Below, piece by piece: positions 29,285 through 38,477 of a stretch of 64,000 bases of DNA. Source of the stretch: an uncultured Draconibacterium sp. Lineage in GTDB: Bacteria; Bacteroidota; Bacteroidia; Bacteroidales; Prolixibacteraceae. Every line of letters starts with the position of its first letter. Within the stretch, counting starts at the first letter, position 1. The notes under the pieces were generated by a model that did not search any database, was not told the origin of the DNA, and saw only the letters and a program-made list of their open reading frames with translations. The position numbers and the translations under genes are program-made. The stretch is from contig CANLMQ010000015.1 in the NCBI GenBank assembly GCA_947492175.1, positions 79,815 through 143,814 of the forward strand. Direction: 5' to 3'.

Positions 29285-30316
29285 ATGAAGAATAATCCGC
29301 ATAGATTAATAGCAATAGGACAGTTTATTGGAAAATATTTGACAAATTCTGAATCTGTTAAAGAGAAAGAAGTTCTTGATAACTGGTTGGATGAAAATCC
29401 GGAAAATAAAGAATTGTTGAATTCAATTCATTCCAATAAAAATCTGGTTCAGGAATATGAAATGATGGATTTATTCAATAAGAAAATAGCTTTGAATAGG
29501 TTTAAAGAGAAAGTACTTCTGAAGTCCAGAACACGTGCTCTAATTCGTTGGAGGGTAGCTGCCTCTATTCTTGTTTTGGTGGGAATGATTGGTGCCTTAT
29601 ACTTCGTCCCTGATAATTCACCGAAGATAAATGAAAAGCCCAATTTATACACTTCTGTGTTTACGGAGAATGGTCAGAGGTCTAAGGTAGTTTTACCCGA
29701 TAGTTCAATAGTTTGGTTAAATTCAGGCACAACACTTTCTTATCCGGTGGATTTTTCTGAGCAAAACAGAAAAGTTACGCTTAATGGACAGGCATTCTTT
29801 CAGGTTACGCACAAAGAAAAATACCCTTTTGGAGTACTGGTGAATGGCCTAACAGTTACAGTATTGGGAACAAAATTTGATGTAAGTGCATATTGCGGAG
29901 AAGATGAGATTGCCGTTGTGCTTGAATCAGGCAAAGTTGAATTAACACATCAGGAGTATACTTCATTCTCCTATACCATGAATCCGGGAGAAAAAGCTAC
30001 TTTCAATTTGACCGAAAGTAGTGCAATGAATGTAAGTAATGTTGATGCAACTATATATTCATCGTGGAAAGACGGGGTACTTATATTCCGTAATTCAACC
30101 ATGGGTGACGTGGTTGAAAAACTCAGAAAGTGGTATAATGTAGATATTGAGATTGCCGACGATGAAGTATATAACTCTATTTTCTCAGGTACCATAGAAA
30201 ATGAAAGTTATGAAGAAATATTCAGACTAATAGGAATAGCTTGCCACGTTGATTGTAAGATCATACACAATTACAATAAGCCAACTAAACCACAAATTAT
30301 TATTTCAAAAAAATAA
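29285..30316 (+). CDS. FecR-type anti-sigma factor of PUL A
   Basis: This 343-residue inner-membrane regulator has an N-terminal cytoplasmic part to about residue 80, one transmembrane helix (about 85-105, VAASILVLVGMIGALYFV) and a periplasmic FecR domain. The FecR domain has the LPDSSIVWLNSGTTLSYP strand at about 136-153, then LNGQAFFQVTHKEKYPFGV. A C-terminal DUF4974-like part follows (IFRNSTMGDVVEKLRKWYNV). It would hold the upstream sigma factor and receive the signal from the STN domain of the SusC receptor encoded next. A hairpin with a U-tract lies between it and that receptor gene. Confidence 0.92.
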   Translation: MKNNPHRLIAIGQFIGKYLTNSESVKEKEVLDNWLDENPENKELLNSIHSNKNLVQEYEMMDLFNKKIALNRFKEKVLLKSRTRALIRWRVAASILVLVGMIGALYFVPDNSPKINEKPNLYTSVFTENGQRSKVVLPDSSIVWLNSGTTLSYPVDFSEQNRKVTLNGQAFFQVTHKEKYPFGVLVNGLTVTVLGTKFDVSAYCGEDEIAVVLESGKVELTHQEYTSFSYTMNPGEKATFNLTESSAMNVSNVDATIYSSWKDGVLIFRNSTMGDVVEKLRKWYNVDIEIADDEVYNSIFSGTIENESYEEIFRLIGIACHVDCKIIHNYNKPTKPQIIISKK

Positions 30317-30371
30317 CAAACTATATTTTAAAAATCAGTGCCTATGATATGACCTAAAACGAAGAAAAAAA

Positions 30372-30406
30372 GGAGATGCTGGTAACATCTCCCTCTTACT
30401 TTTTTT
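30372..30406 (+). terminator. Attenuator-like terminator between FecR and SusC genes
   Basis: A perfect 7-bp stem (30372-30378 with 30386-30392) is followed by T-rich sequence and a 7-T run at 30400-30406. It would uncouple sigma/anti-sigma from receptor expression. Confidence 0.65.
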
Positions 30407-30475
30407 AGCCTCGCGGTATCCAACTCAAGAGGCATAATCAACTTGAATTTTAGTAATCCAAATCAAAACAAATTT

Positions 30476-33400
30476 ATGAAAAAAAATTATTGTATTTTGA
30501 TTTCCGGGGAATGTAAAATCTGGAAATCCAAATTTTTAAGAAAAATGAGGATTGTTACATTATTGTTATTGATTAGTATCACCCAAACATTTGCACTCGA
30601 AAGCTATTCACAAACCAAGCGGTTAAGTATTAACAGCAGCAATGAAACAATTATTCAGATTCTGGATAGAATAGAGGATCAATCTGAATTTTATTTTATG
30701 TTCGATGCAACTATAATTGATGTATATCAAAGCAAAAGTATTAAATGTGAAAATAAACCAATAGCAAAGGTTCTCGATCAATTATTGGAAGATACAAATA
30801 TATTATATGAAATTAGTGATCGACAGATTGTGCTTACCTGCAATCAAGAATCAAAAGTTGTTCAGCAAAAATCAATTTCAGGTAAAGTTACCGACTCTTC
30901 TGGTTTACCACTGCCAGGTGTAACTGTGGTAATAAAAGGTACTACTCAAGGTACAGTAACAAGTTATAATGGTGAGTATTCACTAACAAACATTCAGAAA
31001 GATGCCACGTTGGTGTTTTCGTTTGTTGGAATGAGGCAGCAGGAGATTGTTGTGGGGAGTCAAACTTTCATAAGTATTAGCATGGAAGTGGATGCTATTG
31101 GATTAGAAGAGGTAGTGGCCATTGGTTACGGAACCATGAAAAAAAGTGATTTAACAGGTTCTGTAGCATCAGTAAAAAGCAATGAACTAAATGCTTTCCC
31201 TACAACCGATGTATTGCAGGCATTAGCGGGGCGTGCATCAGGAGTACAAGTATCACAGAATAATGGTTCTCCGGGTTCAAGTGTAAGTATTAGGATTCGT
31301 GGAACAAATTCAATATTAGGGGATAATGAACCTTTATATGTTATAGATGGATTTCCAGGAGAAATCCAATATATTAATCCAGGAGACATTGAAAGTGTTG
31401 AGATTCTGAAAGATGCATCAGCTACTGCAATTTATGGATCAAGAGGTGCTAATGGAGTTGTTTTAGTAACAACGAAACAAGGTAAATCTGGTCGTACTCA
31501 AATCAATTATGAGTCGAGCTTTTCTGCTCAGCAATTGATTAAGAAGATGGATTTGATGAATGCCAAAGAATTCGCTAATCTCTATTATGTGGAAAAAGAA
31601 ATAAATGATGGCTTTGAACCAAGAATGACCGAAGATGAAATAAATGAATTAGGAGAAGGAACCGACTGGCAGGAAGAAATATTTAAAACATCATTAATTA
31701 AAAATCATCAATTAAACGTTAGTGGAGGAAATGATAAAACAGATTTTATTATTTCAGGGAATATGTTTGATCAGGATGGAATAATGCAGGGGAGCGGTTA
31801 CAAACGATATTCTTTAAGGTCAAGCATCAATCATAAAGTTAACGATAAATTTTCAGTAAAACAAAGTGTAATTTTAACCCAGACTACGCAAAATGTTAAT
31901 GATCAATCAGCTTCTACTGGAGAAAAAGCTATAATTGACATGACACTTCGAACAAGACCTTTAAAATTGGCATTTGATGAAGAAGGAGAAATTTATAGGG
32001 AAGAAGGAGAGGATGCTTATAGTCCTTTTGATTATATCTTAAATAGTTCCAATTGCAGTAAGCGGAAAAATGTTAATTCAAGCTTGGGTCTTTTGTATAA
32101 ATTAACTCCAGATTTATCATTTAAAGTTTCAGGAAACATTAATTATTCATATTATAAAAATGATTACTACCGAGATAGTAACTTTACAGGAATGTTAACA
32201 TCAACTTATGCCAGAGTAATGACCAGCGAAAGTCTAAGAAAGAATACTGAGAGTTTAATCCTGTATAAAAAAGATATTAAAAGTATTCATTTGATTAATG
32301 CTATGGCGGGAGTTACAACTAATGAATACAATTATACCAATTTAAACGCTTCGTCGCAGGGATTTGTAAGTGATGTATTTGAAACTTATTCATTGAGTAG
32401 TGGAGAAACAAGCGGGATACCTGAAACTTCCTATAGAAAATCTACCATCCTCTCATATCTTGGTCGTGTGAATTATTCCTATAAGGACAAATATCTGGTC
32501 ACATTAAGTATGCGTGCTGATGGTTCTTCACGATTTAGTGAGGGAAATAAGTGGGGATATTTTCCATCTGGCGCTTTTGCATGGAAAATATATCAGGAAG
32601 ATTTTATGAAGGATATTTCAACTATATCTGATATGAAATTACGATTTGGATGGGGAGTGACAGGAAGTCAGGCAATAGGGATTTATGCTACCCAGGTATT
32701 GTTGAGTGCCAAGAAGGCCGTATTTAATGACTCATACCAAAATGCATTTGCCCCAAATACAACACTTCCGGGAGATTTAAAATGGGAGACCACAGAACAG
32801 ATTAATTTTGGAGCTGATATAGGCATATTAAAAAACCGTTTTCGCTTAACAGTTGATTATTATCAAAAAAAGACCAGAGATTTATTGAATAATGTTCAGT
32901 TGCCGGCATCAATGGGATGGGCAAAAACAGTCCAGAATGTAGGGGAAATAGAGAATAAGGGATTAGAATTTAAAGCTGATGCTAATATTTTAAGTGGTGA
33001 ATTTAAATGGGACTTATCTGGGAATATTTCATTTAATAAGAATAAAATAATTAAGCTCTATGGAGGTCAATCCATTCCCGGTACATCTTATAATGTGATA
33101 CTTATAAACGATTATATTAATTTATTAAGTGAAGGACATTCTTTGGGTGAATTTTACGGATATGTTGAAGACGGTTATGATGAATATGGAAACATCAAAT
33201 ATAAAGATCTGACTGATGATGGTTCTATTACTGATGCCGATAAAACTTTTATAGGTGATCCGAATCCGAAATTCATTTATGGATTAAATTCAGATTTTGA
33301 GTATGGCAATTTTTCGTTGAGTATATTTTTACAAGGAACTTATGGGAATGATCTTTATAATTTGAGCAGTGTAAGAAATACTATTTATTACATATACAAT

Positions 33401-33766
33401 TATAATTTACTACGTGAAGTATATTATGACCATTGGACTCCGGAAAATACCGATGCCAAATACCCAATTGTTAAAAGTGCAACTTCATCAAAAATGTCCG
33501 ATCGATTTGTGGAGGATGGTTCATATTTACGTTTGAAAAATATACAATTAGGGTATAATCTGCCGGTTCAAAAATATGGAATAAATTGGTTGAAAAAGCT
33601 GAACTTATCAGTAAGTGGACAAAATCTTCTTACGTTTACAAAGTACTCGTGGTGGGATCCTGATGTTAACTCATATGGAGGAGGTAATTCGATTAATCAA
33701 GGTATTGATTTCTATTCTTATCCTTCATATAAATCAGTTACTTTTAGTTTAAAGGCAACATTCTAA
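30476..33766 (+). CDS. SusC-family TonB-dependent receptor with STN signalling domain (PUL A)
   Basis: An outer-membrane glycan importer of about 1096 residues from the ATG at 30476; a 1107-residue reading from 30443 lacks a better leader. A signal sequence (MRIVTLLLLISITQTFA) is followed by an STN domain (LDRIEDQSEFYFMFDATIID) that contacts FecR and a carboxypeptidase-regulatory-like beta-sandwich (ISGKVTDSSGLPLPGVTVVI). The plug contains DVLQALAGRASGVQV and RIRGTNSILG. The rest is the 22-strand barrel, ending in Phe. It pairs with the SusD lipoprotein 18 bp downstream and lies after its own sigma/FecR genes. Transported glycan unknown. Confidence 0.95.
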   Translation: MKKNYCILISGECKIWKSKFLRKMRIVTLLLLISITQTFALESYSQTKRLSINSSNETIIQILDRIEDQSEFYFMFDATIIDVYQSKSIKCENKPIAKVLDQLLEDTNILYEISDRQIVLTCNQESKVVQQKSISGKVTDSSGLPLPGVTVVIKGTTQGTVTSYNGEYSLTNIQKDATLVFSFVGMRQQEIVVGSQTFISISMEVDAIGLEEVVAIGYGTMKKSDLTGSVASVKSNELNAFPTTDVLQALAGRASGVQVSQNNGSPGSSVSIRIRGTNSILGDNEPLYVIDGFPGEIQYINPGDIESVEILKDASATAIYGSRGANGVVLVTTKQGKSGRTQINYESSFSAQQLIKKMDLMNAKEFANLYYVEKEINDGFEPRMTEDEINELGEGTDWQEEIFKTSLIKNHQLNVSGGNDKTDFIISGNMFDQDGIMQGSGYKRYSLRSSINHKVNDKFSVKQSVILTQTTQNVNDQSASTGEKAIIDMTLRTRPLKLAFDEEGEIYREEGEDAYSPFDYILNSSNCSKRKNVNSSLGLLYKLTPDLSFKVSGNINYSYYKNDYYRDSNFTGMLTSTYARVMTSESLRKNTESLILYKKDIKSIHLINAMAGVTTNEYNYTNLNASSQGFVSDVFETYSLSSGETSGIPETSYRKSTILSYLGRVNYSYKDKYLVTLSMRADGSSRFSEGNKWGYFPSGAFAWKIYQEDFMKDISTISDMKLRFGWGVTGSQAIGIYATQVLLSAKKAVFNDSYQNAFAPNTTLPGDLKWETTEQINFGADIGILKNRFRLTVDYYQKKTRDLLNNVQLPASMGWAKTVQNVGEIENKGLEFKADANILSGEFKWDLSGNISFNKNKIIKLYGGQSIPGTSYNVILINDYINLLSEGHSLGEFYGYVEDGYDEYGNIKYKDLTDDGSITDADKTFIGDPNPKFIYGLNSDFEYGNFSLSIFLQGTYGNDLYNLSSVRNTIYYIYNYNLLREVYYDHWTPENTDAKYPIVKSATSSKMSDRFVEDGSYLRLKNIQLGYNLPVQKYGINWLKKLNLSVSGQNLLTFTKYSWWDPDVNSYGGGNSINQGIDFYSYPSYKSVTFSLKATF

Positions 33767-33784
33767 TTTAAAAATGATTTTATT

Positions 33785-35218
33785 ATGAAAAAATATATAA
33801 TTATTCTAACTGGTCTTTTGTTATGGTCATGCCAGGATTATTTGCTTGAAGAACCAAAGGCATTGGCTGTATCTTCATACTATAATACTCCGGAAGAAGT
33901 TAAAACAGGTATCAATTCAATTTATGCAGGGATGGCTGACGGAATATATTTTTATATGTTTAGTACATGGATGGATTCTTGGTCTGATGTACAATATGGA
34001 TTAGGAAGCTTCTTAAAGGATTATCAGGAATTCAACAGCACCAACCTAACCCGTATAAATGGCTGGTGGTCCAAATTTTACTTAACAATTCGGGATGCGA
34101 ATATAGTATTGGAAAATATTCCCAATGCAAGTGAGTGCACTGATCAAGAAAAAGCTGCGTTTACGGCCGAAGCGAAATTTTTAAGAGCATTGTCATACTT
34201 TCATTTGGTGAGAAATTGGGGAGGAGTAATTATACGGACTGAAGAAAACTATAAAGAAGTTGATGTTATAAGAAGTTCTGAAGCTGATGTCTGGAAATTA
34301 ATATTATCTGATTTAAAATATGCAGAAGAAAATTTGCCGGATGAAACTACTGAAGCAGGACGTCCATCAAAATGGGCTGCAAAATCTGTAATGGCGGATG
34401 TATATTTTTATCAGGGGCTTAATCAGGAGGCAAGTGAAAAAGCTCGTGAAGTAATTAATTCAGGACAATATTCATTGGTTCAGGTAAATACATGGGAGGA
34501 TTTTATATCAAATCTATATGGTAGTAATGTAATAAATTCATCTGAAGAAATCTTTTATTTTAAATATACGGATGAAGGAACAAGTAACCAGAGTATATTT
34601 TTTATCCTTTTAAATTCTGTTGGTTCAGGATATTCAGGTGGACGAGGAAATGCAGCATTAAGAATAGAATCGACAAGCAACTTTTACAACGAATGGGATG
34701 ACGAGGATATCAGGAAAGAGTTGTTATATCCTTTGTCTTCAAGTAGCACCGTATTGTTATCAAGAAAATTTATCGACCCTGATATTGTACCAGGTAGTTT
34801 TTCAGGCATTGATTTTCCTTTATATCGATATGCAGATGTTCTCCTTTTATATGCAGAGGCTTCATGCAGGGCAAATAATGGCCCCACTGAAGAAGGTCTT
34901 GAAGCATTAAATATGGTACATCGTCGGGCCTACGGAAAAGTTCCAACAGAAGCTTCAGATATCGATTTTAAATTAGATGATTATGACTATGATTCATTTA
35001 ATTCTTTGGTTTTAAATGAACGTTCGTATGAGACTTTGACTGAAGGAAAACGTTGGATGGATCTTAAAAGATTAGGTTATGAAAAACTTAATAAAATGGT
35101 ATATGCATCCAAAGGAATCACTGTCAATGAGAATTTATTGTTATGGCCAATTCCTACTACCGAATTTGGGTATAATAATGCTTTGGATCCAGATACAGAT
35201 CAAAATCCAGGTTATTAG
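33785..35218 (+). CDS. SusD-family glycan-binding lipoprotein (PUL A)
   Basis: This 477-residue lipoprotein has a leader ending LLLWSC, lipid site Cys16, followed by QDYLLEEP, the usual SusD start. TPR-like regions include AKFLRALSYFHLVRNWGG and AAKSVMADVYFYQGL. The C-terminal part has YRYADVLLLYAEA and the family ending LLLWPIPTTEFGYNNALD. It forms the lid of the SusC transporter and binds glycan at the cell surface. A decayed transposase follows it directly, so the remaining PUL genes may have lost cotranscription with it. Confidence 0.94.
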   Translation: MKKYIIILTGLLLWSCQDYLLEEPKALAVSSYYNTPEEVKTGINSIYAGMADGIYFYMFSTWMDSWSDVQYGLGSFLKDYQEFNSTNLTRINGWWSKFYLTIRDANIVLENIPNASECTDQEKAAFTAEAKFLRALSYFHLVRNWGGVIIRTEENYKEVDVIRSSEADVWKLILSDLKYAEENLPDETTEAGRPSKWAAKSVMADVYFYQGLNQEASEKAREVINSGQYSLVQVNTWEDFISNLYGSNVINSSEEIFYFKYTDEGTSNQSIFFILLNSVGSGYSGGRGNAALRIESTSNFYNEWDDEDIRKELLYPLSSSSTVLLSRKFIDPDIVPGSFSGIDFPLYRYADVLLLYAEASCRANNGPTEEGLEALNMVHRRAYGKVPTEASDIDFKLDDYDYDSFNSLVLNERSYETLTEGKRWMDLKRLGYEKLNKMVYASKGITVNENLLLWPIPTTEFGYNNALDPDTDQNPGY

Positions 35219-35292
35219 AGGCTAGTTTCAATAAATAGCTGTTATTAGTATTAGTGAAGTAACCTCTTTTGGGGATGCTAATACGATAAGTG

Positions 35293-35345
35293 TATGTTGT
35301 CCATGACTGACTATCGGTGTTAATCTTACGGTCATGGACAACATA
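35293..35345. repeat. 15-bp perfect inverted repeat
   Basis: Arms at 35293-35307 and 35331-35345 are exact reverse complements separated by 23 bp. It lies 75 bp after the SusD stop, at the left border of the transposase remnant. No U-tract follows, so it is not a standard terminator. Confidence 0.7.
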
Positions 35346-35403
35346 TAAACAAACGATTGGCTTGGTTGCCAAATTGTTAACAAGGTATTGGGCTGTTTAG
35401 GGG

Positions 35404-35688
35404 GCTCGCTATCATCCACAAAAACAGAGAAAGATTGAGAGATATCATGTGGTAATAAAGAATGTAGTTAAACTTGAAAACTACTATTCTCTCCATAATT
35501 TACGTGGAATATTGATGCATCTGTGAACTATTACATTAATCAGAGATATAACAAATACTTGAAAATAGAACTCTTGGGGTGTCTATTCTGGAAGACAAAA
35601 GGTAGTTTCTAACCACAGGAAAGAAATAAAAATTGAAAACATAAAAGAGAGGAGGGAAATGTACCAACAATCAAAAAAGTCAGCATAA
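35404..35688 (+). pseudogene. Degraded IS3-family transposase (OrfB) C-terminus
   Basis: Conceptual translation in shifting frames gives the C-terminal end of an IS3-type integrase-core transposase. From 35404, ARYHPQKQRKIERYH and then KNVVKLENYY read in one frame until a TGA at 35524. From 35508 a second frame continues DASVNYYINQRYNKYL. From 35578 a third segment gives GVYSGRQKVV and then IKIENIKERREMYQQ, ending at TAA 35686-35688. These match the GKIERYHR, YYNxxRYHESL and DVYFGR blocks of IS3-family OrfB. At least two frameshifts are needed, and the DDE N-terminal half is not recognisable, though weakly similar text may extend left to about 35340. It is dead and marks an old insertion between SusD and GH105 genes. 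Confidence 0.8.
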
Positions 35689-35906
35689 ACAACTATTGAA
35701 TTATTGATAACTTCTTTAATGTTCTGTTAAAAGTAAGCAACAACATTTCAATAGCTCATAAAGTTAAGATAATTTATTGATACTGAGTGTAACGAAGTAT
35801 CTCTTATCTTTAATAGAAAAAATTATACAATAAGCTTTTAATTAAATGTTTATGGTAGGCGTAAAATAATTATAAATGAAAATTAACGATCAATAAAAAT
35901 TATAAT

Positions 35907-37034
35907 ATGAGAAGCACTTTTCTGTTTATCTGTTTATTATTCTTTACAGGAGTAGTAAATTCACAATCCCAAGATTTTGACCTAAAAAAATTTCCGAAAG
36001 GAAAAACTCCTCAGGAAATTGGGATCAGAATTGCTGAGAAATTTTTGAAAACACCACATTCTCGTTACGGGAATACACAACCAGATATACCACCTACTCA
36101 GGTTACTTATCCTGATGTATGTACTTGGTTGGGGGGAATGTGGTTTGCTGAAGCAATCCGGAACAATGATCTATTTAATAGGTTTGAAGATCGTTTTCAG
36201 CCGTTGTTTAATGAAGAAAAAACTTTTCAACCCAGCCCCAATCATGTGGACAATAATATTTTTGGCTCAATTCCTTTGGAGTTGTACATGAAAACCAAGC
36301 AACAAAAATACCTTGACATGGGGCTGAAATATGCGGATACCCAATGGACCCTTCCTGAAGATGCCACGCCTGAACAAAAGGCATGGGCAGAACGGGGTTA
36401 CTCTTGGCAAACCCGTATCTGGATTGATGATATGTTCATGATTACTGCAGTACAAGCCCAGGCATACCGTGCTACAGATGACCGAAAATATATCGACCGT
36501 GCAGCACGCGAAATGGTTCTGTACCTGGATACAATACAATTGGATAATGGCTTATTTTATCATTCTCCTGAAGCACATTATAGCTGGGGGCGTGGAAATG
36601 GATGGATGGCAGTGGGAATGGCGGAAGTTTTACGAATACTGCCGAAAAATCACTCATGTCGGGCCCGCATTATGGAGGGATACCTCAAAATGATGAAAGC
36701 GCTACTTACCTATCAGGAAGAAGATGGTATGTGGCGACAGATTATTGACGATTCAGAAGCATGGAAAGAGACTTCATCTACAGCAATGTTCACATATGCA
36801 ATGATTACAGGTGTCAGGCACGGTTGGCTCGATAAAAAGAAATATGGTATCGCAGGTCGAAAAGGGTGGCTGGCTTTGACTACATATATGAACTCTGATG
36901 ATGAACTGACAGAGGTTTGCGAAGGGACAAATATAAAGAACGATCGAAATTATTACATGCAACGTAAACGTATCATTGGCGACCTCCATGGCCAGGCTCC
37001 ATTGCTCTGGTGTGCTACAGCGCTCATTCGATGA
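35907..37034 (+). CDS. Exported GH105/GH88-type unsaturated uronyl hydrolase
   Basis: This 375-residue protein has a signal peptide (to about residue 19, VNSQ). The (alpha/alpha)6-barrel signatures are WLGGMWFAEAI, IWIDDMFMI with the catalytic-acid candidate at D174/D175, and YSWGRGNGWMAVGMAEVL from residue 225. These enzymes release the 4,5-unsaturated uronic acid left at chain ends by polysaccharide lyases (rhamnogalacturonan, ulvan and related glycans). Its presence implies that the PUL A substrate is cut by a lyase, although none lies inside the PUL; the heparinase-type lyase at 10 kb is the only candidate in the window. It restarts after the IS remnant, so probably has its own promoter. 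Confidence 0.88.
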   Translation: MRSTFLFICLLFFTGVVNSQSQDFDLKKFPKGKTPQEIGIRIAEKFLKTPHSRYGNTQPDIPPTQVTYPDVCTWLGGMWFAEAIRNNDLFNRFEDRFQPLFNEEKTFQPSPNHVDNNIFGSIPLELYMKTKQQKYLDMGLKYADTQWTLPEDATPEQKAWAERGYSWQTRIWIDDMFMITAVQAQAYRATDDRKYIDRAAREMVLYLDTIQLDNGLFYHSPEAHYSWGRGNGWMAVGMAEVLRILPKNHSCRARIMEGYLKMMKALLTYQEEDGMWRQIIDDSEAWKETSSTAMFTYAMITGVRHGWLDKKKYGIAGRKGWLALTTYMNSDDELTEVCEGTNIKNDRNYYMQRKRIIGDLHGQAPLLWCATALIR

Positions 37035-37135
37035 TATTGCAGATTGATACAACAATTCAAAATTAATTCTTATTCAAAATCATAAAGTTTGGCATACTTG
37101 TACTTATCATAACACAGATAATTTGTAACAAAAAA

Positions 37136-38254
37136 ATGGAAAACACTTATAAATACGAAAGACTACATTCACTTGATGCTTTACGTGGCTTCGATATGTT
37201 TTGGATTATGGGAGGCAGTGTCATCTTTATTGAGCTTGGAAAATTAACAGGGTGGCCTATTTTAGAATGGTGGTCGGAACAACTTAATCATGTAGAATGG
37301 CATGGTTTCCATTTTTACGATATGATCTTTCCGTTGTTTCTTTTTTTAGCTGGTGTATCTTTCCCTTTTTCACTGGCTAAACGCCTGGTAATGAATAATA
37401 GCCATAAAACAGCTTATAGTCACATAGTTAAACGCGGACTGATACTTGTAATTTTTGGTATTCTATACAATAATGGCGTTAGTTTCAATTTTTCCGAAAT
37501 GCGTTATGGTAGCGTTTTGGGACATATTGGTTTGGCATGGATGTTTGCCGCATTAATCTTTATGAATACCAGTTTTATTTATCGTATAATTTGGTTTTGG
37601 GCATTACTGATCGGCTACTGGCTTTTACTTCTATTTTTTCCGGCCCCCGATCTTTTTTCAACCGATCCTTTTTCACTAGAAGGAAATTTACCAGGTTATC
37701 TTGATCGCCTTCTTAGTCCAGGAACATTATATCTAGGAGTTTTTGATCCGAGTGGGTTTTTCACAACTCCACCTTCAATAGGCACTGCATTGTTAGGTAT
37801 GTTAACAGGAGAATTTGTATTATCAAAAAGACTGCATAATACACCATTACGTAAGTTTTTTTACATGGTTTTTATTGCAGGACTCCTTCTAATAATTGGA
37901 AAGGTATGGAATACTAATTTTCCAATTAATAAAATGTTATGGTCAAGTTCTTTTGTATGCTGGGCTGGTGGATTGAGCCTTCTCTTTTTCGCTGTTTTCT
38001 ATCTCGCTATTGATATATGGAAATTTAAAAACTGGGCATTCCCTTTCAGGGTAATTGGCATGAATCCACTAACAATTTATCTAGCATTAAGAATAGTAAA
38101 CGCTAAGTCTGCGTCCAGGTTTTTCTTTGAAGGTATTAACTCTATTCTTCCTGAAAGTTGGAACGGTATAATTATTAATGGAATTGGAGTTGCCACAGTT
38201 AGTTGGATATTCTTGTTTATACTTTACAAGAAGAAAATCTTTCTGAAAATCTGA
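37136..38254 (+). CDS. HGSNAT-like membrane acetyltransferase (DUF5009 type)
   Basis: This 372-residue protein has about 10-11 hydrophobic helices. It starts SLDALRGFDMFWIMGG and has HVEWHGFHFYDMIFPLFLF at residues 52-70. This matches the H-x-x-W-x-G-...-D-x-x-FP pattern of heparan-alpha-glucosaminide N-acetyltransferase, in which the first His (here H52) would carry the acetyl group across the membrane. In animals that enzyme acetylates terminal glucosamine so that NAGLU can remove it. The next large gene here is a GH89 (NAGLU)-like enzyme, making the same two-step reaction plausible. The function in bacteria is mostly unproven. Confidence 0.75.
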   Translation: MENTYKYERLHSLDALRGFDMFWIMGGSVIFIELGKLTGWPILEWWSEQLNHVEWHGFHFYDMIFPLFLFLAGVSFPFSLAKRLVMNNSHKTAYSHIVKRGLILVIFGILYNNGVSFNFSEMRYGSVLGHIGLAWMFAALIFMNTSFIYRIIWFWALLIGYWLLLLFFPAPDLFSTDPFSLEGNLPGYLDRLLSPGTLYLGVFDPSGFFTTPPSIGTALLGMLTGEFVLSKRLHNTPLRKFFYMVFIAGLLLIIGKVWNTNFPINKMLWSSSFVCWAGGLSLLFFAVFYLAIDIWKFKNWAFPFRVIGMNPLTIYLALRIVNAKSASRFFFEGINSILPESWNGIIINGIGVATVSWIFLFILYKKKIFLKI

Positions 38255-38293
38255 TAGTTGTCAAAGGTCAAATCTTAGTTTTAAAAAAATTAG

Positions 38294-38410
38294 ATGATAA
38301 ATCGTAGAACATTTATAAAACAGATAGTAATTGCGGGGGGCAGAAGTAATTCAGACTTTTCTCTTTTAAAAATGAATAATTTTCAACTTGTCAGTTATTA
38401 TGACCTTTGA
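38294..38410 (+). pseudogene. Short Tat-leader-like fragment
   Basis: A 38-codon frame begins MINRRTFIKQIVIAGG, like twin-arginine signal peptides of exported oxidoreductases, but the hydrophobic core is cut short and the frame stops after 38 residues. It overlaps the 5' extension of the next gene. I read it as the leftover 5' end of a deleted gene; chance similarity cannot be excluded. Confidence 0.4.
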
Positions 38411-38477
38411 GAAGAAGAATATGGAAATTCAAAATTTAGACAATAAAAATATCAATGAAAATTTAGCTTTAACAAAA

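Larger units (their letters stand above)
35219..35906. other. 688-bp gap inside PUL A holding an IS remnant
   Basis: No intact gene. It contains an inverted repeat (35293-35345) and the decayed C-terminal part of an IS3-type transposase (about 35404-35688). The last 200 bp are AT-rich spacer before the GH105 gene. Confidence 0.7.
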
